From Acidobacteriota bacterium (lineage in GTDB: Bacteria > Acidobacteriota > Vicinamibacteria > Vicinamibacterales > UBA2999), in assembly GCA_030650395.1 (NCBI GenBank), contig JAUSDY010000104.1, positions 1 to 57,070 of the forward strand: a stretch of 57,070 bases of DNA. The letters are read 5' to 3'. Positions 1-18,036 of this stretch are shown here, piece by piece. Made by a program: the position numbers and the translations under genes. The notes under the pieces were generated by a model. It worked only from the letters and a program-made list of their open reading frames with translations, did no database searches and had not been told where the DNA came from. Numbering within the stretch: the first letter of the stretch is position 1; each line of letters starts with the position of its first letter.

Positions 1-8243
<8,243 letters not shown>

Positions 8244-8268
8244 GCGTCGCTCGGGGTCCCGGAGGGTG

Positions 8269-8311
8269 AAAAAAACTACGGCGGACACCGGGGGCGCACC
8301 CCTGGTGTCCG
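8269..8311 (-). terminator. hairpin plus U7 between rplL and rpoB, probable attenuator
   Basis: On the minus strand an 8 bp stem CGGACACC/GGTGTCCG (8282-8311) encloses a further GGGG/CCCC pair, with one mismatch and a TGCG loop. After six bases it is followed by seven T (8275-8269). The distance to the T-run is longer than ideal for an intrinsic terminator, which fits partial termination. E. coli has an attenuator at the same place, between rplL and rpoB, that lowers polymerase relative to ribosomal protein output. The assignment here is by structure and position. Confidence 0.7.
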
Positions 8312-8341
8312 TCACCACAAACTCGCCGCGTCGGTCGGGAC

Positions 8342-8737
<396 letters not shown>

Positions 8738-8776
8738 TGCTTCGCTCCCTTATAAAAACTCTTCGTCGCTGTCAGG

Positions 8777-8845
8777 TCTTGAGGGCTTGAGGGCTTGAGG
8801 ACTGGAGCCGTTCAAGCCCCAAAGCCCTCAGGCCCTTAAGCCCTC
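8777..8845. repeat. tandem octamer inverted repeat (CTTGAGGG family), copy 1
   Basis: Three units of CTTGAGG(G/A) in tandem are followed after a short loop by imperfect reverse-complement units (TCAAGCCC, AAGCCCTCA, TTAAGCCCTC). Together they can fold into a long imperfect hairpin filling the rplL-rplJ spacer. A longer copy of the same word lies at 20196-20316. There is no T-run, so it does not look like a classical terminator. Confidence 0.85.
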
Positions 8846-9373
8846 CTAGGATTCTTTTCTTTTCTTCTCCGCCTGTACCAGCACGCTCATCAGGTCCCTC
8901 GGCACGGCGCTCAACACGCTTACCAGATTGACCATCGGCGCCTGGAGCAGGAACAGCAACTTCGCGTACAACTCGAGCTTGCCGGGCAGCGTCGCCAGGC
9001 TCGCAACTTCGGCGGCCTTCAAGGCCTGCCCCTGCACCACCGCTGCCTTGATCTGCAGCGCCGGCACGGTCTTCATGAAGGTCGTCAGCGTCTTCGCCAG
9101 CACCACTGGATCGCCGTTGGTGTAGGCGACGGCCGTCGTGCCTTCGAAGTGCGGCGCCAGCGTTTCGTAGCTCGTGCCCTTCAGCGCGCGCTTCGCCAGC
9201 GAGTTCTTGACGACCTTGTAGCTGGACTTGGCCTTGCGCAGCTGCGAGCGCAGCTCCGTGACCTGGGGCACGTTGATGCCCTTGTAGTCCACCAGGATCG
9301 CCACGTCGGCGCCCCGGAACATGCCTTCCAGCGTTGCCACTGCGGCGGTCTTGTCGGCTCGTGTCACTGCCAT
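8846..9373 (-). CDS. rplJ: 50S ribosomal protein L10
   Basis: Ribosomal protein L10, 175 residues. It anchors the L7/L12 dimers on 23S rRNA at the stalk base. The N-terminal rRNA-binding domain begins MAVTRADKTAAVATLEGMF and is followed by the YKGINVPQVTELRSQLRKA region; the C-terminal helix that binds L12 ends in KKRKES. It starts 9 bases after the rplA stop, and rplL follows across a repeat-filled spacer. Confidence 0.97.
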   Translation of the reverse strand: MAVTRADKTAAVATLEGMFRGADVAILVDYKGINVPQVTELRSQLRKAKSSYKVVKNSLAKRALKGTSYETLAPHFEGTTAVAYTNGDPVVLAKTLTTFMKTVPALQIKAAVVQGQALKAAEVASLATLPGKLELYAKLLFLLQAPMVNLVSVLSAVPRDLMSVLVQAEKKRKES

Positions 9374-9382
9374 GATGTCCGC

Positions 9383-10087
9383 CTACTTCTTCGCGGCGGT
9401 TTCAACGCCGCTTTCGTCGATCTTCACGCCGGGGCCCATCGTCGACGACACCGTGATGCTGCGCAGGTACTTGCCCTTCGCCGCCGCAGGCTTGGCGCGC
9501 ACGATGCTGTCGATCAGCGCGGTCGCGTTGTCGACCAGGTTCTGCGACGAGAACGAGATCTTGCCGACCGGGGCGTGAACAATCCCGGTCTTGTCGACGC
9601 GGAACTCCACCTTGCCGGCCTTGATTTCCTTGACCGCCTGCGCCACGTTCGGCGTCACGGTGCCGGTCTTCGGGTTCGGCATCAGACCGCGCGGGCCCAG
9701 CACCTTACCGAGCTTGCCGACGGCGCGCATCATGTCGGGGGTTGCCACCACGGCATCGAACGCGGTCCATCCGCCGTTGATCTTTTCGACCAGCTCTTCG
9801 CCGCCGACGATGTCGGCGCCGGCCTCTTCGGCTTCCTTCTGCTTGTCGGGCCCGGCGATCACCAGCACCGTCTTGGACTTGCCGAGACCGTGCGGCAGCA
9901 CGACCGTGCCGCGCACCATCTGGTCGGCGTGCTTGGGATCCACGCCCAGGCGAATCGACAGCGCGATGGTTTCGTCGAACTTGGCGAACTTGATTTTCTG
10001 CACGAGCGGAAGCGCGTCGGCGAGTGGATAGTTCTTGTTCTCCACCTGCTCGCGGGCCGCCGTGTATTTCTTGCCGTGTGTTCTCAT
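9383..10087 (-). CDS. rplA: 50S ribosomal protein L1
   Basis: Ribosomal protein L1, 234 residues. It forms the mobile L1 stalk that contacts E-site tRNA; in many bacteria it represses its own operon by binding the mRNA. The signature region [11 protein letters not shown] is present, with the usual N-terminus [15 protein letters not shown]. It follows rplK across an inverted repeat at 10102-10173 and is closely followed by rplJ. Confidence 0.97.
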   Translation of the reverse strand: MRTHGKKYTAAREQVENKNYPLADALPLVQKIKFAKFDETIALSIRLGVDPKHADQMVRGTVVLPHGLGKSKTVLVIAGPDKQKEAEEAGADIVGGEELVEKINGGWTAFDAVVATPDMMRAVGKLGKVLGPRGLMPNPKTGTVTPNVAQAVKEIKAGKVEFRVDKTGIVHAPVGKISFSSQNLVDNATALIDSIVRAKPAAAKGKYLRSITVSSTMGPGVKIDESGVETAAKK

Positions 10088-10101
10088 AGCATGTTCATGG
10101 A

Positions 10102-10173
10102 AGTTAAGAGTTAAGAGTGCAGAGTTAAGAACAAATTCACGCCCTCAACTCTTAACTCTTAACTCTGAACTCC
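10102..10173. repeat. tandem heptamer inverted repeat (GAGTTAA family), copy 1
   Basis: Left arm (10102-10132) is a run of GAGTTAA heptamers with slight changes. Right arm (10144-10173) is a run of the reverse complement TTAACTC. The arms are about 30 bases each with an 11 base loop. The element fills the rplK-rplA spacer inside the ribosomal protein operon. A second copy lies at 37928-38004 and a one-armed copy at 39448-39480. Confidence 0.9.
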
Positions 10174-10176
10174 TCT

Positions 10177-10602
10177 TTATCCAACAACATCCAGACCCAT
10201 CGAGCGCGCCGTGCCTGAAATCGTCCTGACCGCCGACTCGATCGAGTCGGTGTTGAGGTCCGGCATCTTCAGCTTGGCGATCTCTTCAACCTGCTTGGCC
10301 GTGACCGTCCCGACCTTGTTCTTGTTCGGCACCGCCGACCCCTTGGCGAGGTTGGCCGCGCGCTTCAGCAGAATCGACGCCGGCGGCGTCTTGGTGATGA
10401 AGGTGTAGGAACGGTCCGAATAAATCGTGACCACCGCGGGGATGATCAGCCCGTCGTCCTTCGCGGTCTTCGCGTTGAAGGCCTTGACGAAATCCATGAT
10501 GTTGACGCCGTGCGGGCCGAGCGCCGTGCCCACGGGCGGGGCCGGGGTGGCCTTGCCGGCGGGAATCTGGAGCTTGACCATTGCTTGAATTTTTTTCGCC
10601 AT
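10177..10602 (-). CDS. rplK: 50S ribosomal protein L11
   Basis: Ribosomal protein L11, 141 residues, part of the GTPase-associated centre and needed for RelA activation. The N-terminal proline-rich domain ([17 protein letters not shown]) and the C-terminal rRNA-binding domain ([13 protein letters not shown]) are both intact. The ATG overlaps the nusG stop by one base (TAATG), which suggests coupled translation. Confidence 0.98.
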   Translation of the reverse strand: MAKKIQAMVKLQIPAGKATPAPPVGTALGPHGVNIMDFVKAFNAKTAKDDGLIIPAVVTIYSDRSYTFITKTPPASILLKRAANLAKGSAVPNKNKVGTVTAKQVEEIAKLKMPDLNTDSIESAVRTISGTARSMGLDVVG

Positions 10603-11144
10603 TACAACTTCTCAACCTGCAGGAAATCCAACTCGACCGGCGTGGCGCGCCCGAAAATCGTGACCATCACCTTCAGCGTGTTCTTGTCGGTGTTGACCTC
10701 GTCGACGACGCCGTTGAAGCCGGAGAACGGTCCTTCGTTGATGCGGACCTGATCGCCCTTGTCGAACGTGTACTTCGGCTTCGGCTTCTCGGCCGCCGTC
10801 TTCACCTGGTCGAGGATCTGCTCGACCTCTTCCTTGCTGAGCGGGGTCGGCTTGGCGCCCGCGCCCACAAACCCGGTGACCTTCGGCGTGTTCTTCACGA
10901 CGTGCCACGCGTTGTCGGTCATGGTCATCTCGACCAGGATGTAGCCGGGGAAGAAGCGCTTGGACGAGACCACCTTGCGGCCGCCGCGCATTTCCACGAC
11001 ATCCTCGGTCGGGATGAGGATTTCGCCGATCTCGTCGGCCAGCCCGTAGGCCTTCTTCCGTTCCTCGAGCGACTCGGACACCTTCTTCTCGAAGCCCGAG
11101 TAGGTGTGGACGATGTACCAGCTCTTGGTGGCGACGTCGGTCAT
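10602..11144 (-). CDS. nusG: transcription antitermination factor NusG
   Basis: NusG, 180 residues. It binds RNA polymerase through the NGN domain (residues about 8-125, with [15 protein letters not shown] and [10 protein letters not shown]) and contacts Rho or ribosomal S10 through the C-terminal KOW domain (about 130-180, with [13 protein letters not shown]). The start ATG at 11144 overlaps the secE stop as ATGA. A longer upstream frame exists but only shadows secE. Confidence 0.97.
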   Translation of the reverse strand: MTDVATKSWYIVHTYSGFEKKVSESLEERKKAYGLADEIGEILIPTEDVVEMRGGRKVVSSKRFFPGYILVEMTMTDNAWHVVKNTPKVTGFVGAGAKPTPLSKEEVEQILDQVKTAAEKPKPKYTFDKGDQVRINEGPFSGFNGVVDEVNTDKNTLKVMVTIFGRATPVELDFLQVEKL

Positions 11145-11401
11145 GACGCCGCTCCAAACTGCCGCAACAGCCATTCGTAGGCCCGGTTCAGCAGGATGTC
11201 CACGGTGAACAGGTACAACCCGAAGAACACCGACGTGAGAATCACGACGACGGTCGTCGCGTAGACCTCGCGCTGCGAGGGCCACGTCACGCGCTTCATC
11301 TCGTTGCGCACCTCGGTGAGGAACTCACCGGAGCGGCGCCACCAGCCGAGAGGTCCCCGCAGGGACCGGTCGCCGGGTTGTTCTAAGGTCTCGGTACTCA
11401 T
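11141..11401 (-). CDS. secE: protein translocase subunit SecE
   Basis: SecE, 86 residues, the small clamp of the SecYEG translocon in the inner membrane. The conserved cytoplasmic stretch [17 protein letters not shown] precedes a single membrane segment (about residues 48-70). This is the short one-helix form found outside enterobacteria. The stop overlaps the nusG start by four bases. Confidence 0.96.
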   Translation of the reverse strand: MSTETLEQPGDRSLRGPLGWWRRSGEFLTEVRNEMKRVTWPSQREVYATTVVVILTSVFFGLYLFTVDILLNRAYEWLLRQFGAAS

Positions 11402-11436
11402 GGTTCGCAGTCAGGTCCGCGTGCCGCAGTCAGGAA

Positions 11437-11512
11437 TGGCAGGCCAGGAGGGAATCGAACCCCCAACCCCCGGTTTTGGAGACCGGTGCTCTGCCAATTG
11501 AGCTACTGGCCT
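11437..11512 (-). tRNA. tRNA-Trp(CCA)
   Basis: 76-base cloverleaf with acceptor AGGCCAG/CTGGCCT, discriminator G and an encoded 3' CCA. The anticodon loop is CTCCAAA, giving anticodon CCA. It lies between rpmG and secE, a common place for a Trp tRNA in this operon. Confidence 0.96.
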
Positions 11513-11518
11513 CCGCGC

Positions 11519-11668
11519 CTACTTCTGCTCCTTGTGCGGCTGGTGCTTCCGGCAGAACCGGCAGTACTTCTTCAGTTCGAGACGCTCGGTCGTCTTCTTC
11601 TTGTTCTTCGTCGTGCTGTAGTTGCGGCGCTTACACTCGCCGCACGCCAGCTGGATGATGTCCCGCAT
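11519..11668 (-). CDS. rpmG: 50S ribosomal protein L33, zinc-binding form
   Basis: Ribosomal protein L33, 49 residues, too short for many gene callers. It starts [19 protein letters not shown] and has two CxxC pairs (CGEC and CRFC), the zinc ribbon of the four-cysteine form. It sits between tuf and tRNA-Trp upstream of secE, its usual place in many phyla. The stop lies 7 bases before the tRNA. Confidence 0.95.
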   Translation of the reverse strand: MRDIIQLACGECKRRNYSTTKNKKKTTERLELKKYCRFCRKHQPHKEQK

Positions 11669-11681
11669 AGTGATCCTTGCT

Positions 11682-11820
11682 AGTTGAAAGTTGAGAGTTG
11701 AAAGTTCGCAGTTTCAGTCTCAAGTTTCACGCTCGATGCCCATGAACCGAAACTCGAGCGCAAACCCACGCTGAAACTCTCAACTGAAACTTTCAACTGT
11801 CAACTCTTCAACTTTCAACT
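11682..11820. repeat. long heptamer inverted repeat (GTTGAAA family)
   Basis: The left arm carries GTTGAAA/GTTGAGA heptamers and then AGTTTCA-type words (11682-11735). The right arm (11748-11820) carries the reverse complements, ending in TTTCAAC units. The whole 139 base element is nearly palindromic around a loop at about 11736-11747 and fills the tuf-rpmG spacer. It is the largest element of this kind in the window. Confidence 0.9.
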
Positions 11821-11825
11821 AACAG

Positions 11826-13025
<1,200 letters not shown>

Positions 13026-13102
13026 GACTCGCCTTCGCTCGCTTTTTATGTTCGACCCGGCCCCGTGCCGGCGTCGGTGTGTTACTTACCTACTCGCTTC
13101 CG

Positions 13103-13220
13103 CCCTTCGACTCGCGTAAGACCGGCTTCGCCGGCCTTCCTCTCGCTCAGGACATTCGACCAGCTGGCCTGCCATGAGCGAACTTGGCGGTTCGCAACGC
13201 GAATCGCCAGGTGAGTCGAA

Positions 13221-13223
<3 letters not shown>
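13103..13223. repeat. REP-like double palindrome, copy A
   Basis: Two opposed units. The first opens CCCTTCGACTCG, has an inner stem CCGGC-TTC-GCCGG, and closes CTCGCTCAGGAC. The second opens GCCATGAGCGA, has an inner stem GGCGGTTCGC-AAC-GCGAATCGCC with one G-T pair, and closes GAGTCGAATGG. The last bases overlap the encoded CCA of tRNA-Thr(GGT). Copy B at 13385-13508 has the same outer frames but different inner stems. Confidence 0.85.
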
Positions 13224-13296
<73 letters not shown>

Positions 13297-13384
13297 CTTC
13301 GCGCCTTTGGCGCTTCGGCCGACAAGTCGGCCTTTCCTTCCCTTGGCCCCGTCACTCGTCGGCCACCTCACTCAACTCACTCAG

Positions 13385-13508
13385 CCCTTCGACTCGGAAT
13401 TGATTGCTTCGCAATCAATTTCTCGCTCAGGGCATTCGACCAGACAGGTGGCTTGCCATGAGCGAGTCTTACGCTTGCGGTCAGGCAAGCGTAAGGCGAG
13501 TCGAATGG
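13385..13508. repeat. REP-like double palindrome, copy B
   Basis: Same frame as copy A: CCCTTCGACTCG ... CTCGCTCAGGGC, then GCCATGAGCGAG ... GCGAGTCGAATGG. The inner stems are different and perfect: AATTGATTGC-TTC-GCAATCAATT (10 bp) and CTTACGCTTGC with its reverse complement around GGTCAG (11 bp). It ends in the CCA of tRNA-Gly. Between copies A and B (about 13301-13384) are two more small palindromes, GCGCC-TTT-GGCGC and GGCCGAC-AA-GTCGGCC. Confidence 0.85.
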
Positions 13509-13580
13509 AGCGGGAGACGGGGATCGAACCCGCGACCAACAGCTTGGAAGGCTGTGACTCTACCACTGAGTTACTCCCGC
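13506..13580 (-). tRNA. tRNA-Gly(TCC)
   Basis: 75-base cloverleaf with acceptor GCGGGAG/CTCCCGC, discriminator T and an encoded CCA. The anticodon stem ACAGC/GCTGT encloses CTTCCAA, so the anticodon is TCC. Equivalent in place to E. coli glyT. Confidence 0.95.
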
Positions 13581-13584
13581 CTTC

Positions 13585-13828
13585 GTCCCTTCGGGACTTC
13601 CACCTTCGCTGTTCCAGCTACGGCGGGCAAGCCCGCTGTCCCGCGCCTCGCTACCACTTACTCACTCATTCGCAACCCGCGCATCACGCGAAGGTTGGCT
13701 TGCCAACCGAAGCTCGAACTTCCAACCTCAGGGCCTGCCACCCGAAGCTCTTACTCGTACCGTGTGGCCCACCGTCGCTCGCGCGCGAGCTATGGTGGGC
13801 ACCCTTCGCCTGATCCAGAGCGAAGGGT
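13585..13828. repeat. cluster of short palindromes between tRNA-Gly and tRNA-Tyr
   Basis: At least five different hairpins in about 245 bases: GTCCC-TTC-GGGAC (13585-13597), GCGGGC-AA-GCCCGC (13623-13636), GGTTGGC-TT-GCCAACC (13693-13708), GCCCACC ... GGTGGGC around a GCTCGCGCGCGAGC core (13767-13800), and ACCCTTCGC ... GCGAAGGGT (13801-13828). No gene is seen in the spacer. All would be in the tRNA operon transcript. Confidence 0.75.
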
Positions 13829-13914
13829 GGTGGGCAGGGAAGGATTCGAACCTTCGTAGCCACTGGGGCGACAGATTTACAGTCTGTTGCGATTGACCGC
13901 TCCGCCACCTGCCC
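13828..13914 (-). tRNA. tRNA-Tyr(GTA)
   Basis: 87-base class II tRNA with a long variable arm, acceptor GGGCAGG/CCTGCCC, discriminator A and an encoded CCA. The anticodon loop CTGTAAA gives GTA. Equivalent in place to E. coli tyrU. Confidence 0.96.
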
Positions 13915-14038
13915 CTGTCATTTCGCTGGCGACACACGGCCATGCCGGCCGCGCCCGCGGAAACGATCAATGTCTGTCGGTAATTTGAGGATGACCCTGT
14001 TGGTTGCGCCTCGTCTGGCTTGCCGTCGCTCAAAAAGA

Positions 14039-14115
14039 TGGAGCTGGCGAAGGGATTTGAACCCCCGACCGGCTGATTACAAATCAGCTGCTCTACCGGG
14101 CTGAGCTACGCCAGC
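14039..14115 (-). tRNA. tRNA-Thr(TGT)
   Basis: 77-base cloverleaf with acceptor GCTGGCG/CGCCAGC, discriminator T and an encoded CCA. The anticodon loop TTTGTAA gives TGT. It is the first gene of the tRNA-tuf operon, like E. coli thrU. Confidence 0.96.
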
Positions 14116-14130
14116 CTAGACAAAAGGGAA

Positions 14131-14160
14131 ATGCTAGCACGTCTTGTGCCAGCCGTGCAA
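14131..14160 (-). promoter_or_regulatory. candidate promoter of the tRNA-tuf operon
   Basis: On the minus strand TTGCAC (14160-14155) and TAGCAT (14136-14131) are 18 bases apart, matching a sigma-70 -35 (5/6) and -10 (4/6). The predicted transcript would begin some 10 bases before tRNA-Thr(TGT). Sequence match only. Confidence 0.45.
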
Positions 14161-14231
14161 CCGGAAGGGACACCTGTTTCCTAGACGCTTCCTATCTCCT
14201 CCGGGGTGCAAACGGCCTAACCCTGTTTCCC

Positions 14232-14969
14232 TCAGGATGTTGGCCTCCCCCGGCTCCGGCTCCGCCGCTGCCTGACCGCCTCATACAAGACGATGGCAGT
14301 TGCGGCCGAAACATTAAGACTGCCCACGTGACCCTGCATGGGAATGCTGGCCACCTGGTCACACCGTTCCCGCACGAGCCGTCGCAGCCCGTGACCTTCA
14401 GCCCCTACTACCAAGGCCGTGGGAAGTGTGAGATCCCATTCATAGTATGGCATTTTTGCGTCGGCGTCGAGTCCGAGGGTCCAGACGCCCGCCTTTTTCA
14501 GCTCCTCGAGCGATCGGGCAATGTTCACCACATCCGCGATGCGCACGTAGTTCACCGCCCCGGCCGAGGCTTTGGCGGCCGCCCCGTCCAGTGCCGCGGC
14601 CCGGCGGGTCTGGCGCACCACGCCGGTGGCGCCGGCGGCGTCCACCGTCCGCAGGATCGCCCCGACGTTTTGCGGATCCTCGACTTCGTCCAGCACCACG
14701 ATCAACGCCGGTCCGTCACTGCCGTTTGCGAGATCATCGAGGGTGACCTCGGCCAGGCGTTCGACATCGGCAACGACGCCTTGATGCGCGCCGCGTTTCG
14801 ATTCCGCGTCGAGCACTTCTCGGGACACGCGCCGCACCCGCACGCCCTGCTTCGCCGCATCATCCAGTAACCGCTGCAACCGTTCATCGGCGCGCTCAGC
14901 GACACGAATTTCCCTGACGCGTCCGCTTTTGATCGCTTCAGCGACAGGGTTGATGCCGTAGATGATCAT
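14232..14969 (-). CDS. rlmB: 23S rRNA (guanosine-2'-O)-methyltransferase RlmB-like
   Basis: SPOUT-class SAM-dependent 2'-O-methyltransferase of the TrmH/RlmB group, 245 residues; RlmB methylates G2251 in the 23S P-loop. An N-terminal substrate-binding domain (IIYGINPVAEAI, residues about 1-75) precedes the knotted domain with DEVEDPQNVGAILRT, VVGAEGHGLRRL and GSLNVSAATAIVLYEA, the three SPOUT motifs. An upstream TTG is in frame but lies in the repeat at 14972-15051, so the ATG at 14969 was chosen. Specificity is inferred from the family. Confidence 0.88.
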   Translation of the reverse strand: MIIYGINPVAEAIKSGRVREIRVAERADERLQRLLDDAAKQGVRVRRVSREVLDAESKRGAHQGVVADVERLAEVTLDDLANGSDGPALIVVLDEVEDPQNVGAILRTVDAAGATGVVRQTRRAAALDGAAAKASAGAVNYVRIADVVNIARSLEELKKAGVWTLGLDADAKMPYYEWDLTLPTALVVGAEGHGLRRLVRERCDQVASIPMQGHVGSLNVSAATAIVLYEAVRQRRSRSRGRPTS

Positions 14970-14971
14970 GG

Positions 14972-15051
14972 ACAAGGCAAAAGGCAGAAGGCAAAAGGCA
15001 AAAAGGCGACTGCAAACATTTCTGCCTTGTGCCTTCTGCCTTCTGCCTTGT
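14972..15051. repeat. tandem heptamer inverted repeat (AAGGCAA/AAGGCAG family)
   Basis: Left arm (14972-15016) is AAGGCAA/AAGGCAG heptamers in tandem. Right arm (15019-15051) is their reverse complement (CTGCCTT, TTGCCTT types). It fills the spacer between rlmB and the next gene and reaches the stop codon of the amidohydrolase. Confidence 0.9.
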
Positions 15052-18029
15052 TAGCGTTTAGGGGCGACGAGCTGGTCGGCCTCGTAGAGCCGGCCATTCG
15101 CAATCACTCTCTTGACCTTGACGGTATTGGCAATGTTCGCCAACGGATCCCCATCGATCATGATGATGTCGGCGAGCTTGCCGGGCTCGATCGTGCCGGT
15201 GTCGACGTTCAGCGCCTTCGCCGGATTCACCGTCGCCGTTTTCAATGCATCGAAGGCCGACATTCCCGCCATCGTGTAGGACATTAGTTCGCCATGCAGG
15301 TTCACGGCGTTGGGCGTGTCGGTTCCGGCGACGACCAGCGCACCCGCCTTCATCGTGTCGAGCACCATCTTTCCATTGCCGCCCGTCGGATCGCCGCCGC
15401 CACCCGGGTTGCCCGACGCGGGCTGCGCCGCCACCTGGCGGCGAATCCACTCGGGATAGAGCTTGAAGCGCGGGTCGTTCTTGAGTGCCGGGTCGCCTTC
15501 GAACAGCCGTCGCGCGCCCCCGCCCGAGATCATCGGGCAGAAAATACGCTGGCTCTGGCCAAACAGCTGCACGACATCTTCGTAGGCCGTCTGCATCGCC
15601 TGCTGCGGAGGGGTGCCTGACATTTTCGGCGAATAGCCGCGGCGGCTCGTGGCCGTCACGTGCTCGGTGTTGTCGACACCGACGAGCGAGGCCGGCCAGA
15701 TCTCGTGCGTCGCCACCGGCACGCCGATGCTGTGCGCGAACTCCACCATGCGTTTCTGCTGCAGATCGGGCAGCCGCACGTAGCTCTTGATCAAATCGTG
15801 CTGCAACACCCGGGCGCGCTGCAGCTCCATCTCGAACTGCGCGACGTTGGAGATGGCGATCCCCATCTTGTAATAGACGCGATTCCACTCCATCAGGTAG
15901 CCGGTGCCGTAGACGCGCGGGCCGGGGCGCACGCCGGCTTCGTTGGCCTCGCGATCCTCGACGGCTTCATACGGCGTGTTGCCGGGACTGCGCACCGTCG
16001 TCACTCCGAACGCCAGCCACGCGCGGCCTTGCGCCTCGCCGTAATCCTTTTGCAGGTGCGAGTGGAATTCGGTGAGGCCGGGCATCACGGTCAGGTTGGA
16101 GGCATCGACGACAGTGCCGCCGGCGTGATTCGCGGCCGCATGCGCGGCGACCGCCACGATCTTGTTCCCGACGATGGTGACGTCGACATTCGAGCGCGCG
16201 TTCGGGCTCTTCATGTCCAGCAGCCGGCCGGCGTGCACGACGATGCGGGTTTTCGGAATCGCGGGCATCCACTTCAGATCCATCGGCACCGTTTTGGTCT
16301 CGCCGGTTTCGATGTCGACGATGCGCAGCTGATCGAGTGACTGATAGAGGATGTGCCGCGAGTCGCCTTGCCAGCTTGGCGAGTGCGCGCTCTCGGTGGT
16401 CACGCGGCGCGGCGGCCCCTGCGGCTCACCGGTGACGGCGACGGGCCACACCGCCAGCACGCCTTCGTAAATCGCGGCCATCTTGGTGCCGTCGGGCGAC
16501 CAGGCCGGGCCGGCGCCGCCGCGCGTGTCGATCGACAGCATCGGAATCGGCGCGTACCACTTCACGTCGCCGCCCGATGCGGAAATGGTCTGGACCTGGT
16601 TCGTGCCCTCGCGGAACCGCACCGTCATCGGCGCGATGCCGGCGAGCGCGATGCGCTTGCCGTCGGGCGACCACGTCGGCGCGCCGGGCTGCGGCAGCGA
16701 ATCGTGAATCTTCGTCACCCGGCCGCTGTCGATGTCGAGGATCGACATCTCGGCCACCCGCCACATGCCGTCGACGTTGAAGAAGACCAGGCGCTTGCCA
16801 TCCGGCGAGAACGACGCGCCCTGCGGCTGCGTGGTGAGGTTGGTGACCTTGCGGCTCTGACCACTCTTCAGGTCGCGGATCCAGAGCTGCAGGAACTCGC
16901 TGTCTTTGTCGGACGAGTAGACCAGCGAGCCGCCATCCGGGGACCACGCCGGATCGGTGTCGAGCGCGGCGTCCTTCGTGATGTTGACCGCTGCCCCGCC
17001 GACCGGCATCACATAGATGTCGCCGACGGCGGCAAAGGCGATCTGCTTGCCGTCGGGAGAGATCGACGGGCGCACGATCCCCAGCGCTTGTCGCGGCGTG
17101 GCCGAGGTGAAGTCGCGCACCCGCCTGGTGTACTGCGGACGGGTGACCTGCAGGGTCGCGGTGAACTCGATTGTTTGCATCGGCAAGCCCGAGACCGAGC
17201 GCCTGCGGATCTTGCCATCCGACACATACACGTATTCCGTGGGGGACGCCCAAGACGCGCGGAAGGCGAACACGTTCTCGCTGCCGGTCACCGACTTGCC
17301 GTCGATCTCGAAGCGCGTCTGGCCACCGGCCGTGACGTGATAGAGCAGCTGGCCGCCCGGCCCCCACGACGGCGAATCAACCTTCCCGCCGGCGACGGTG
17401 CGGAGTTTTCGCTCGGCGCCGGTGGCGATGTTGATCGCCCAGAGCCCGTCGTAGCTATCGCGCGACGAGGCGAAGGCGATCTCGCTGTCATCGGGCGACC
17501 ACGTCGGCATGAAGTCCTCGCTGGCACCCTTGGTGACCTGCGTGATCGCGCCCGAGCGCGTATCCAGCACGAAGATGTTGTAGTCGCTGCCCAGGGTGTT
17601 GCCGCGGTCGGAGGCGAAGGCGATGCGCGTGCCGTCGTGCGAAAAAATCGGCTCGCGATCGTCGAAGGTGCCCCACGTCAGCTTCCGCTGGTTGGACCCG
17701 TCTGGACTAACCGCCCACAGGTCGTAGCCACCGTCGCGATACGCGAAAAAGGCGATCGTGCGCCCGTCTGGCGACCACATCGGCTGGCGGGCGTCGTTGA
17801 AGACATCGGTGATGCGCGTCATCGTGCCGCCCGACGCGGGCAGGGTCCAGATGCTTCCTTGCATGTCGGTCGCGAGGGTGGCGCGATCGGGTGAGATGGC
17901 CACCGACATCGACGTGCCTTCGTGAACCGGGACGTCGATGGGACCGGACGGCCGGGCCGCGGGCTTCTGTGCGCCCTGGTCGGCAGAAAGAGACACCGCG
18001 ACCAGAGCCGCGAGGAAGACGATTTTCAT
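15051..18029 (-). CDS. secreted beta-propeller amidohydrolase
   Basis: About 992 residues. A signal peptide (MKIVFLAALVAVSLSADQG) leads to a TolB-type propeller with many WSPDG/ISPDG repeats (about 40-600), then an amidohydrolase domain (about 620-985). Metal-binding residues visible are HSH after MPGLTEF, Lys in LIKSYVRLP, His in VATHEIW, His in DNTEHV and Asp in GTDTP. The family cleaves cyclic amide or dipeptide-like substrates; the substrate here is unknown. ATG at 18029 was chosen because a longer frame would precede the signal peptide. It starts 7 bases after gltX. Confidence 0.88.
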   Translation of the reverse strand: MKIVFLAALVAVSLSADQGAQKPAARPSGPIDVPVHEGTSMSVAISPDRATLATDMQGSIWTLPASGGTMTRITDVFNDARQPMWSPDGRTIAFFAYRDGGYDLWAVSPDGSNQRKLTWGTFDDREPIFSHDGTRIAFASDRGNTLGSDYNIFVLDTRSGAITQVTKGASEDFMPTWSPDDSEIAFASSRDSYDGLWAINIATGAERKLRTVAGGKVDSPSWGPGGQLLYHVTAGGQTRFEIDGKSVTGSENVFAFRASWASPTEYVYVSDGKIRRRSVSGLPMQTIEFTATLQVTRPQYTRRVRDFTSATPRQALGIVRPSISPDGKQIAFAAVGDIYVMPVGGAAVNITKDAALDTDPAWSPDGGSLVYSSDKDSEFLQLWIRDLKSGQSRKVTNLTTQPQGASFSPDGKRLVFFNVDGMWRVAEMSILDIDSGRVTKIHDSLPQPGAPTWSPDGKRIALAGIAPMTVRFREGTNQVQTISASGGDVKWYAPIPMLSIDTRGGAGPAWSPDGTKMAAIYEGVLAVWPVAVTGEPQGPPRRVTTESAHSPSWQGDSRHILYQSLDQLRIVDIETGETKTVPMDLKWMPAIPKTRIVVHAGRLLDMKSPNARSNVDVTIVGNKIVAVAAHAAANHAGGTVVDASNLTVMPGLTEFHSHLQKDYGEAQGRAWLAFGVTTVRSPGNTPYEAVEDREANEAGVRPGPRVYGTGYLMEWNRVYYKMGIAISNVAQFEMELQRARVLQHDLIKSYVRLPDLQQKRMVEFAHSIGVPVATHEIWPASLVGVDNTEHVTATSRRGYSPKMSGTPPQQAMQTAYEDVVQLFGQSQRIFCPMISGGGARRLFEGDPALKNDPRFKLYPEWIRRQVAAQPASGNPGGGGDPTGGNGKMVLDTMKAGALVVAGTDTPNAVNLHGELMSYTMAGMSAFDALKTATVNPAKALNVDTGTIEPGKLADIIMIDGDPLANIANTVKVKRVIANGRLYEADQLVAPKR

Positions 18030-18036
18030 GCGCGCA

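Noticed and set aside
8244-8318. N-terminal extension of RpoB by 25 residues
   Set aside because: It would translate the hairpin and U-tract before rpoB and matches no family N-terminus.
10102-11820. CRISPR-like arrays in the repeat-rich spacers
   Set aside because: Units are 7-8 bases with no unique spacers, and no cas genes are present in the window.
14970-14975. TTG start for rlmB
   Set aside because: It lies in the AAGGCAA repeat and adds only two residues; the ATG at 14969 matches the family start.
16353-17894. 513 codon plus-strand frame opposite the propeller amidohydrolase
   Set aside because: Arg/His/Ala-rich shadow of a gene with a clear signal peptide and WSPDG repeats.
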